From Clostridia bacterium (GTDB lineage: Bacteria; Bacillota_A; Clostridia; Christensenellales; Aristaeellaceae): 27,764 bases of DNA. The translations under genes and the position numbers were made by a program. Shown here in pieces: positions 16,638 through 24,026 of the stretch. Below the pieces are notes generated by a model that saw only the letters and a list, made by a program, of their open reading frames with translations, searched no databases and was not told the DNA's origin. The stretch's first letter is position 1, and each line of letters begins with the position of its first letter. The stretch spans positions 1-27,764 of the forward strand of contig JAFXMP010000283.1 in assembly GCA_017530275.1 (NCBI GenBank). The letters run 5' to 3'.

Positions 16638-16659
16638 TCCTTTGTGACGAAAATGCAAT
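16633..16659 (+). promoter_or_regulatory. Putative AraC-type operator pair 1
   Basis: Two direct copies of TGCAAT at 16633-16638 and 16654-16659, start to start 21 bp, which is two helical turns. This is the usual layout of half-sites for an AraC-family protein. It overlaps the -35 region of the regulator's own promoter. Confidence 0.45.
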
Positions 16660-16722
16660 GATTTTCCTGCATTTTGCCAATAATCAGGGGACAATCCTGC
16701 CAGAAAGATCAAATGTGTTGAT

Positions 16723-16779
16723 TTTGCAAAGCACAGGATTGAATTTGCAATGGCATTTTGGCTGTGTGAAAGCTATAAT
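16723..16779 (+). promoter_or_regulatory. Putative AraC-type operator pair 2 and transporter promoter
   Basis: TTTGCAA occurs at 16723-16729 and 16744-16750, again 21 bp apart. The second copy adjoins the expected -35 position of a promoter whose -10 is a perfect TATAAT (16774-16779). The -35 itself (TGGCAT for a 17-bp spacer) is poor, as expected for an activator-dependent promoter. This is where a bound activator would touch RNA polymerase. Confidence 0.5.
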
Positions 16780-16879
16780 AAATTTGTCTGACAGATGCCC
16801 GTTGGTATGTAAGAAAAGCAGAAATTTTGTCTGAAAGCGGAAGATGATCCGCTTCACAATAAAAAAGGAGGACATTTTC

Positions 16880-18514
16880 ATGAAAAAGATCCTGGCTCTG
16901 GTTCTTTGCCTGTGCATGGCGCTGGCCGCGGTTCCCGCGCTGGCCGCCGACCTGCTGTCAGCGGGCAGCACCTATCCACTCAACAGCGACAAGACCATCA
17001 CCTGGTACTCTCAGGACTGCCTGAATCCCCATGAAAAATATGCTACTTGGCAGGAATCTCCCTTCCATACCAACCTGAACAAGCTGCTGGGCGTGAACAT
17101 CGAGCGGAGCTTCCCCACCACCGGCGCTGATGGCGGCAACTTCACCAACACCCTGATGGCCGATCCCGGCAACCTGCCCAACATCATGAAGGGCTACTTC
17201 ATGGATTCCGCCAACATGCTGCTGGAGGATGAAGTGATCTGGGACCTGACCGACTACATCCAGGAATACGCTCCCGCGTACTACGCTTGGCTGCAGACCA
17301 ACCCCGCCTATGACCGCGCCATGAAGACCGACGATGGCCGTTACTACGCCTTCGGTTTCTTCCGCGAGGACGGCGGCTGGAACGACAGCTACTTAGGCGT
17401 CGTCATCCGTCAGGATTGGCTGAAGGAATGCGGCTTGGAAGCGCCTACCACCATTTCCGAGCTGGAAAACGTGATCCGCGTGTTCAAGGAAAAGTATGAC
17501 GCGCAGTTCGCCTTCGCCAATGACGGCCGTTTCCGTCAGGCTGGCATCCAGGGCGCGTTCGGCGCATACGCCACCGGCTATGTGGCTTCCGATTACGGCT
17601 GGTTCGTGAAAGACGGCAAGCTGGGCTTCGGCGCTACCCAGCCCGAATGGCGCGAATACATGAAGTGGATGAACAAAATGTGGGCCGAGGGCCTGATCGA
17701 CCAGGACAGCTTCTCCCTGGACGACACCTCCATCAAGGCCAAGGTTGAAACCGGTAAATCCGGCGTAGCCTACACCTCCATGGGCCAGCTGAACCTGTGG
17801 AACAAGGACATGGGCGGCGACTACTGGATCGGCGTCCACTTCCCCACCTCTGACGACGGCCAGATCAGCAGCCAGTTCGGCGGCTTCGGCATCGGTACCC
17901 ACACCACCGTGATCACCAAGACTGCCGATGAAGAAACCATGAAGCTGTGCCTGCAGATGCTGGACTATGCTTACACTCAGGAAGGCTTCCTCTTCTGGAA
18001 CTATGGCATTGAGGGCGAAAGCTGGGAGATGAATCCTGAAACCGGCCTGCCCAAGTGGACCGCCCTGGTGGCTGAAGACAAGGACAACGACCCCATGACC
18101 AAGTACAACGGCGCCACCTGGGGCAACAGCTGCATCCAGGCCACCAACCTGCTGTACCTGAAGAACAGCCAGACCGCTATCGAAGCCAACGACGCCTTCT
18201 TCTACACCTTCGGCAAGGATGAATACTTCGCTGATCCCGAAGTGGAAGCCAAGACCCTGGCCGTTACCGGCGGCTGGAAGTGGCCCGTGGGCATCACCTT
18301 CACCACCGATGAAAGCGACCAGTTGGATATGCTGGGCGGCAACAGCAACTTGAACACCTATGTGGCCGAAAATTACGCTTCCTTTATCACCGGCTCCAAG
18401 GATATCAACTCCGACGCCGATTGGGAAGCTTATCTGGCCGGTTTCAACGCCCTGAACCTTGACAAGATCATGGCGATCCGTCAGGGCGCGCTGGATCGTT
18501 ACGAATCCCGCTGA
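16880..18514 (+). CDS. Extracellular sugar-binding protein (family 1, LplA-like)
   Basis: A 544-residue substrate-binding protein of a CUT1 oligosaccharide importer. A signal peptide (1-22, VPALA-AD) is followed by a mature domain with features typical of large LplA/YtcQ-type binding proteins: DPGNLPNIMKG early, GVVIRQDWLKECGLEAPTTI, then an alternation of aromatic-rich segments (WNDSYLG, EWREYMKWMNKMWAEGLIDQ). The signal region has no clear lipobox cysteine, unlike the canonical lipoprotein encoded at 25668-26504, so anchoring is unexplained. ATG 16880 follows AAAGGAGG by 7 nt and is preferred over 16844. It is the first gene of the rightward sugar operon and probably delivers oligosaccharides to the two downstream permeases. 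Confidence 0.9.
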   Translation: MKKILALVLCLCMALAAVPALAADLLSAGSTYPLNSDKTITWYSQDCLNPHEKYATWQESPFHTNLNKLLGVNIERSFPTTGADGGNFTNTLMADPGNLPNIMKGYFMDSANMLLEDEVIWDLTDYIQEYAPAYYAWLQTNPAYDRAMKTDDGRYYAFGFFREDGGWNDSYLGVVIRQDWLKECGLEAPTTISELENVIRVFKEKYDAQFAFANDGRFRQAGIQGAFGAYATGYVASDYGWFVKDGKLGFGATQPEWREYMKWMNKMWAEGLIDQDSFSLDDTSIKAKVETGKSGVAYTSMGQLNLWNKDMGGDYWIGVHFPTSDDGQISSQFGGFGIGTHTTVITKTADEETMKLCLQMLDYAYTQEGFLFWNYGIEGESWEMNPETGLPKWTALVAEDKDNDPMTKYNGATWGNSCIQATNLLYLKNSQTAIEANDAFFYTFGKDEYFADPEVEAKTLAVTGGWKWPVGITFTTDESDQLDMLGGNSNLNTYVAENYASFITGSKDINSDADWEAYLAGFNALNLDKIMAIRQGALDRYESR

Positions 18515-18574
18515 TCCCGCGAACGCTGGTTACATTTGGAACAAATGATCTCTGTATCAATCCAAGCATGAACG

Positions 18575-18611
18575 GCGGGGGAGGATGCAAGAGCGTCCTT
18601 CCCCGCTTTTT
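18575..18611 (+). terminator. Attenuating terminator between binding protein and permeases
   Basis: GCGGGGGAGGA (18575-18585) pairs with TCCTTCCCCGC (18596-18606), followed by TTTTT. It has terminator form inside the operon, ahead of the permease gene. This arrangement commonly lets the binding protein be made in excess of the membrane subunits. Confidence 0.75.
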
Positions 18612-18644
18612 CTTCCGAACCGACAAACGAAGGGGGTTTATCGG

Positions 18645-19610
18645 ATGTCCGTCAAAGGTGCTCTCCCCACCGCGCATTACCGCCATCTCGGCTTCGGCCA
18701 GCGTCTGGTGCGGGACTGGAAGATGAACAAGTGGAAATACCTGCTGATCATCCCCGTGCTGGTTTATCTGGCGCTGTTCTGCTACAAGCCCATGTACGGC
18801 CTGGTGATCGCGTTCAAAAATTATAAGCCCACCCGGGGGATCGAGCGCAGCGCCTGGATGGACCCGTGGTACGCCTGGTTTGAAAAATTCTTCACTGATC
18901 CTTACTTTGGCCGCCTGATCGGCAACACCTTCACCATCAGTATCCTGACCATCGTGTTCGGCTTCCCCGCGCCCATCCTGCTCGCGCTGCTGCTTAACGA
19001 AATCAACCACAGCAAATTCAAGCGCACGGTGCAGACCATCACCTATATGCCCTATTTCATTTCCATGGTGGTCACCTGCGCCTTGATCCGCGTTTACTGC
19101 CAGCAGGACGGCCTGCTCTCCGATATCGTGGTGTTCTTTGGGGGAGAAAGGCAAAACTGGCTGATGAATTCGGGCAATTACCGAACGATCTATATCATAT
19201 CCGAAATTTGGCAGACCATCGGCTGGAACTCCATCATTTACCTGGCGGCGCTTTCCAGCATCGACCAGGAGCAATACGAGGCCGCCCGCATCGACGGCGC
19301 AAACCGCTTCCAGCAGTGCCTGCATATCACGCTGCCCGGCCTGATGCCCACCATTACCATCCTGTTCATCCTGCGCATGGGCGGCATCCTGAACGTGGGC
19401 TATGAAAAGACCTTGCTTTTGTATAACTCCAATATCTTCGACGTATCGGATATCATTTCCACCTATACCTACCGCCTGTCTTTCGGCGGAGGCACGCCCC
19501 AGTATTCCTATTCCACGGCCATCGGCCTGTTCAACACGCTGGTCAACGTGATCTTCCTGCTGGCTACCAACTTTATCAGCAGCAAGATCAGCGACAGCAG
19601 TCTGTTCTGA
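18645..19610 (+). CDS. Sugar ABC transporter permease, LplB family
   Basis: A 321-residue membrane subunit of a CUT1 importer. An N-terminal cytoplasmic stretch leads into YLLIIPVLVYLALFCYKPMYG, the usual LplB-type first span and motif. The EAA loop reads EQYEAARIDGANRFQQCLHITLPG, contacting the ATPase. The C-terminus has the typical SYSTAIGLFNTLVNVIFLLATN. ATG 18645 is used because AGGGGG lies about 9 nt upstream; the upstream in-frame extension reads through the attenuator hairpin. It pairs with the next gene. No ATPase gene is in the cluster, so a shared MsmX-like ATPase encoded elsewhere must power it. Confidence 0.92.
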   Translation: MSVKGALPTAHYRHLGFGQRLVRDWKMNKWKYLLIIPVLVYLALFCYKPMYGLVIAFKNYKPTRGIERSAWMDPWYAWFEKFFTDPYFGRLIGNTFTISILTIVFGFPAPILLALLLNEINHSKFKRTVQTITYMPYFISMVVTCALIRVYCQQDGLLSDIVVFFGGERQNWLMNSGNYRTIYIISEIWQTIGWNSIIYLAALSSIDQEQYEAARIDGANRFQQCLHITLPGLMPTITILFILRMGGILNVGYEKTLLLYNSNIFDVSDIISTYTYRLSFGGGTPQYSYSTAIGLFNTLVNVIFLLATNFISSKISDSSLF

Positions 19611-19626
19611 AAGGAGGAAGCGAGAA

Positions 19627-20541
19627 ATGACCGCTATTGCGAAACGCGCCCCGGAAAGCAACAAAATCAAGAAAACCACAGCCAGCAAAATCTTCGATGT
19701 GTGCAACATTATCTTGATGATTTTGCTTTGCTTCGTCACGCTGTATCCCATGTGGTACGTGCTGTGCGCTTCCTTCACAGAGAACAGTTACCTGGTGGCC
19801 CATCCTGGCGCGATCATCTGGCCCCATGGGTTCACGGCAGGGTCCTACGGCCTGGCTTTTTCCCATCCGCTGCTGCTGTCCGGCTATAAAAACATCCTGA
19901 TCGTGCTGCTGGTGTCCCTGCCCATCAACATCATCCTCACCCTGTTCTGCGGCTATGTGACGGCCTCCAAGAACCTGATGTTCAAGCCCCTGATCCAGTT
20001 CCTGATCATGTTCACCATGTTCTTCTCCGGCGGCATGATCCCGGCATACCTGAACGTGCGCGACCTGGGCCTGTACAATTCTCTGTGGGCGCTGATCCTG
20101 CCGGGAGCCATGAGCGTGTACAATTCCATCATCTGCCGCACAGCCATTCAGGGCGTGCCGGAAAGCCTGACGGAATCGGCGTACCTGGACGGGGCCAACG
20201 ATATCGTGGTGGTATTCCGCATCATCCTGCCGCTGATCATGCCCACCATCGCCGTACTGCTGCTGTATTACGGCGTGGGCCACTGGAACGCCTGGTTCAA
20301 CGCTTCCCTGTATTTGGCGGACAACGAAAAGCTGCCCATCCAGAACGTGATGCGTTCCATCCTCATCGCCAATTCCAACGTGCTCAACTCCGCCGGGTCG
20401 GATAACGATATGGTGAACCAGTACGCGGAAGCCATCAAGTATTCCACCATCATCCTCACCACCGTGCCCGTGCTGTGCATCTATCCCTTCCTTCAAAAGT
20501 ATTTCGTCAAGGGCGTCATGGTAGGCGCTGTAAAGGGATAA
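19627..20541 (+). CDS. Sugar ABC transporter permease, LplC/YtcP family
   Basis: A 304-residue second permease of the same importer. It has six spans, the early YPMWYVLCASFT motif typical of this subfamily, FSGGMIPAYLNVRDLGLYNS in the middle, and the EAA loop ESAYLDGANDIVVVFRIILPL. The C-terminus KYFVKGVMVGAVKG is the standard ending. AAAGGAGG precedes the ATG, and 16 nt separate it from the first permease. A strong terminator follows. Confidence 0.94.
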   Translation: MTAIAKRAPESNKIKKTTASKIFDVCNIILMILLCFVTLYPMWYVLCASFTENSYLVAHPGAIIWPHGFTAGSYGLAFSHPLLLSGYKNILIVLLVSLPINIILTLFCGYVTASKNLMFKPLIQFLIMFTMFFSGGMIPAYLNVRDLGLYNSLWALILPGAMSVYNSIICRTAIQGVPESLTESAYLDGANDIVVVFRIILPLIMPTIAVLLLYYGVGHWNAWFNASLYLADNEKLPIQNVMRSILIANSNVLNSAGSDNDMVNQYAEAIKYSTIILTTVPVLCIYPFLQKYFVKGVMVGAVKG

Positions 20542-20552
20542 ACCATCCTGAC

Positions 20553-20576
20553 GGGGCCTGCGGCCCCCTCTTTTTT
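20553..20576 (+). terminator. Terminator between permeases and GH88 gene
   Basis: GGGGCC TGC GGCCCC followed by CTCTTTTTT: a compact intrinsic terminator that ends just before the ribosome binding site of the GH88 gene. Because no separate promoter is visible between them, the hydrolases are probably expressed by partial read-through at a lower level than the transporter. Confidence 0.8.
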
Positions 20577-20594
20577 GAAAGGAGAAGAATTGCC

Positions 20595-21743
20595 TTGCCT
20601 TCATTTGATATCGTAAACGCCTTTTCCGATAAAGCCTGGCTGGAGGATATGGCCCAAAAGCTGGACCGGAAAATGCGCTATGCCGTGGGCAAAGCCCGGG
20701 AAGTGGATTTCATGCCCTATTCCACCGAAGGGGGCCAATGGAAGAAAACGGATATCGGCTGGTGGACCAACGGCTTCTGGCCCGCCAATATGTGGCAGAT
20801 GTACCGCATGACGGGCGATGAACTGTACCGGGAAGAAGCGCTGCGGGCGGAAACCATGCTGGACGAGGCGCTGAAGGACTTCAAAAACCTGAGCCACGAT
20901 GTGGGTTTCATGTGGCTCATTCATTCCGGCGTGCGCTACGCCCTGGAAAAAAACCCGGACAGTTATGATCGGGTGCTGTACGCCGCCGATATGCTGGCCG
21001 GGCGCTTCAATCCCAACGGCTTCATCCGGGCTTGGAACGGCGCGGGCAGGGAGGGCTGGGCCATCGTGGACTGCATGATGAACCTGCCGCTGCTCTACTG
21101 GGCCACGGAGATCACCGGCGATCCCCGCTATCGCCTGATCGCCATGCGTCACGCCGATACCACCAGGGAGCACTTCGTCCGCCCCGACGGCTCCTGCAAT
21201 CATATCGTAATCTTCGACCCCGAAACAGGCGCGTTCCTGGACAATCCCGGCGGACAGGGCTACGAATCCGGTTCCTCCTGGAGCAGGGGACAGAGCTGGG
21301 CCCTGTACGGCTTTGTGCTGTCCTTCCTGCATACCGGAAAACAGGCATACTTAGATACCGCAAAACGAATCGCCAACTACTTCATCAGCCAGATCACCGA
21401 CGACTGGATGCCCCGCTGTGATTTCCGCCAGCCCTTGGAACCTTCGCTCAAGGATAACGTGGCGGGCAACGTGGCCGCCTGCGGGCTGCTGGAGCTGGCA
21501 AGGGCGCTGCCCGAATTGGAAGGACGCTTCTACTTCGACGCTGCCGTCCGCATCCTGAAAGCCCAGGAGCAGGACGCCGCGAACTGGGAATTGAACGATC
21601 CCGCCATTTTCACCAAATGCACCTCCGCCTGGCACGATCTGCCCGGTCGTCATATCACCATGACCTACGGGGATTATTATTTCATTGAAGCTGTAAACAA
21701 GCTGCGCGGGGACGGATTGCTGTTCTGGTATCCCAACCGCTGA
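20595..21743 (+). CDS. GH88 unsaturated glucuronyl hydrolase
   Basis: A 382-residue alpha/alpha-barrel enzyme that removes the 4,5-unsaturated uronic acid left at the non-reducing end of oligosaccharides by polysaccharide lyases. The two key aspartates are present: Asp 102 in HDVGFMW and Asp 159 in VDCMMNLPLLYWA, with WTNGFWPANMWQMYRMTGD, HADTTREHFVRPDGS and SSWSRGQSWALYGF as further family signatures. These fit GH88 better than the related GH105. Start: TTG 20595, as AAAGGAG ends 10 nt upstream; no ATG lies near the expected N-terminus. There is no signal peptide, so it acts on imported substrate. The substrate (glycosaminoglycan, ulvan, xanthan-like or other) cannot be decided. Confidence 0.9.
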   Translation: MPSFDIVNAFSDKAWLEDMAQKLDRKMRYAVGKAREVDFMPYSTEGGQWKKTDIGWWTNGFWPANMWQMYRMTGDELYREEALRAETMLDEALKDFKNLSHDVGFMWLIHSGVRYALEKNPDSYDRVLYAADMLAGRFNPNGFIRAWNGAGREGWAIVDCMMNLPLLYWATEITGDPRYRLIAMRHADTTREHFVRPDGSCNHIVIFDPETGAFLDNPGGQGYESGSSWSRGQSWALYGFVLSFLHTGKQAYLDTAKRIANYFISQITDDWMPRCDFRQPLEPSLKDNVAGNVAACGLLELARALPELEGRFYFDAAVRILKAQEQDAANWELNDPAIFTKCTSAWHDLPGRHITMTYGDYYFIEAVNKLRGDGLLFWYPNR

Positions 21744-21756
21744 AAGGAGTTATTCT

Positions 21757-23976
21757 ATGCGCAAAGTGATTTCTCTCAACCATAAATGGGCTTTTCGCAA
21801 GGGCATATCAGCCCCGCCCGCCGCGTTTCCCCGGGACTGGGACTTTGTGAACCTGCCCCACACCTGGAACGGCATCGACGGCCAGGACGGCGGCGCGGAT
21901 TTCTGGCGGGGCACCGCCTGCTACGTGAAGGAGCTGCCCAGGGCGGCGCTGCCCCAGGGCGAACGCTATTACCTGGACTTTCCCGCCGTCAACGCTTCCG
22001 CCGACGTGTATGTGAACGGCAAGCATATCTGCCATCATGACGGCGGCTACAGCGATTTCAAAGCGGATATCACCGACGCCCTGGAAGAAAACAACCTGAT
22101 CTGCGTGCTGGCGGACAACAGCGACAACGACCGCGTGTACCCCCAGAAAGCCGACTTCACCTTTTATGGCGGCCTATACCGGGGCGTGAACCTGATTGCC
22201 GTGCCCGCCGTTCATATCGATACGGAAACCGACGGCTTCCCCGGCCTGCACGTGACCCCGGAACTGGACGGGGATTCCGCTAAGATCACCGTGAAAACCC
22301 GCGTGGCAAACGGCGGAGACGGCCTGGCCCTGCGCTATACCATCCTGGACGCGGCGGGAAACACCGTGGCGGAAACAGTATCCGATCAGCTTGAAGCGGA
22401 ACTCACTTTGAATCCCGTCCACCGCTGGCACGGCAGGAAAGACCCCTACCTGTACACCGCGAAGGTGACGCTGCTGAAAGGCGAAGAAGAACTGGACAGC
22501 GTTTGCGCCCGCTTCGGCTGCCGGGAATACAGCATCGACCCGGAGAAGGGCTTTATCCTGAACGGGGAAAGCTATCCCCTGCGCGGCGTGTGCCGCCACC
22601 AGGACCGGCCCGACATCGGCAACGCTCTGCTGCCCTGCCATCATGAGGAGGACGTCGCTCTGATCCTGGAAGTTGGGGCCAACACCATCCGCTTAGCCCA
22701 TTACCAGCAGGCCCAGTACATGTATGACTTGTGCGACGAAAAAGGCCTGGTGATCTGGGCGGAAATTCCGTATATTTCGGCCCATATGCCGGGCGGGCGG
22801 GAGAATACCGTTTCCCAGATGCGGGAGCTGATCAACCAGAATTACAATCATCCTTCCATCGTGGTCTGGGGCCTGTCCAATGAGATCAACATGGTCACCC
22901 CCACCAGCGAGGATATGCTGGAAAACCATCATATTCTGAACGACATGGCCCACCAAATGGACCCCACCCGGCCTACGGTGATAGCCTGCGTGTCCATGTG
23001 CGATATCGATGATCCCATCGTACGCATTCCCGACGTGATCAGCTACAACCTGTATTTCGGCTGGTACGGCGGAAAGCCCGCCATGACCGGTCCCTGGCTG
23101 GATACCTTCCACAGCAAATACCCCGAAACGCCCATCGGCGTGAGCGAATACGGGGCGGAGGCCCTGAACTGGCACACGGGCAAGTCCCACCAAGGAGATT
23201 ACAGCGAGGAATACCAGGCGTATTACCATGAGGAGCACATCCGGCAGATGTTCTCCCGGCCTTACATTTGGGCGACCCACGTATGGAACATGTTTGATTT
23301 CGCCGCCGACGGGCGCAACGAGGGCGGCGAAAACGGCATGAACCACAAGGGACTGGTGACCTTCGACCGCAAATACAAAAAAGACGCCTTCTACGCCTAC
23401 AAGGCCTGGCTCAGCGACGAACCCTTCGTGCATATCTGCGGCCGCCGGTACGTGGACCGGGTGGAAAATCCCGCCCAGGTGACCGTGTACTCCAACCAGC
23501 CGGAGGTGGAGCTTTTCGCCAACGGCGTCAGCTTAGGCAAAAAAACAGCGGAGGACCATTTCTTCCGCTTTGAAGCGCCGAACACTGGGGAAACCACGCT
23601 GACGGCCATCGCCGGGGACAGCCGGGACGAGATTCACATCCGCCACGTGGACGAACCCAATCCCGCCTATATTTTCCAGGAGGAAGGGGCTATCTTAAGC
23701 TGGCAGGAAATCACGGAACCCGACGGCTTCTATTCCCTCAACGATACCCTGGGCGATATTTCCAAGAGCGAGGCGGGGAAAAAGCTGGTGGAGGAAATCA
23801 CGGCCAGGATCCCGCCCCGGAAAGGCCCCATCGACGCCAAGGAAAGCGATCTCATGAAGAAAATCCAGCTCAGCTTCACGGTGGTGCGCCTCATCCGCCT
23901 GTCCCGCGCTCCCTTTACCAAAGAAGAACTGCTTCACTACAATGCCCTGCTGAACGCCATTCCCAAGGTGGAATGA
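21757..23976 (+). CDS. GH2 beta-glycosidase (beta-galactosidase/glucuronidase type)
   Basis: A 739-residue cytoplasmic glycoside hydrolase family 2 enzyme. An N-terminal jelly-roll domain (WRGTACYVKEL ... VNGKHICHHDGGYSDF), an Ig-like domain, and the TIM barrel are in normal order. Glu 376 in WGLSNEI is the acid/base and Glu 464 in GVSEYGAEA the nucleophile. A beta-rich domain follows (about 560-650). The last 75 residues form an extra helical module (YSLNDTLGDISKSEAGKKLV ... TKEELLHYNALLNAI), known as a tail on other Clostridial GH2 enzymes. GAAAGGAG precedes the ATG 13 nt after GH88. It probably hydrolyses the sugar exposed after removal of the unsaturated uronic acid. Galactosidase versus glucuronidase is undecided. 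Confidence 0.9.
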   Translation: MRKVISLNHKWAFRKGISAPPAAFPRDWDFVNLPHTWNGIDGQDGGADFWRGTACYVKELPRAALPQGERYYLDFPAVNASADVYVNGKHICHHDGGYSDFKADITDALEENNLICVLADNSDNDRVYPQKADFTFYGGLYRGVNLIAVPAVHIDTETDGFPGLHVTPELDGDSAKITVKTRVANGGDGLALRYTILDAAGNTVAETVSDQLEAELTLNPVHRWHGRKDPYLYTAKVTLLKGEEELDSVCARFGCREYSIDPEKGFILNGESYPLRGVCRHQDRPDIGNALLPCHHEEDVALILEVGANTIRLAHYQQAQYMYDLCDEKGLVIWAEIPYISAHMPGGRENTVSQMRELINQNYNHPSIVVWGLSNEINMVTPTSEDMLENHHILNDMAHQMDPTRPTVIACVSMCDIDDPIVRIPDVISYNLYFGWYGGKPAMTGPWLDTFHSKYPETPIGVSEYGAEALNWHTGKSHQGDYSEEYQAYYHEEHIRQMFSRPYIWATHVWNMFDFAADGRNEGGENGMNHKGLVTFDRKYKKDAFYAYKAWLSDEPFVHICGRRYVDRVENPAQVTVYSNQPEVELFANGVSLGKKTAEDHFFRFEAPNTGETTLTAIAGDSRDEIHIRHVDEPNPAYIFQEEGAILSWQEITEPDGFYSLNDTLGDISKSEAGKKLVEEITARIPPRKGPIDAKESDLMKKIQLSFTVVRLIRLSRAPFTKEELLHYNALLNAIPKVE

Positions 23977-24026
23977 GCGCATCATTACAATCTTTTATAT
24001 TTCCAATATCATTGAGGAGACCAGCG

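Noticed and set aside
18468..19778. Minus-strand open frame of 436 codons
   Set aside because: Antisense to the permease genes; composition is biased and no domain or ribosome binding site was seen.
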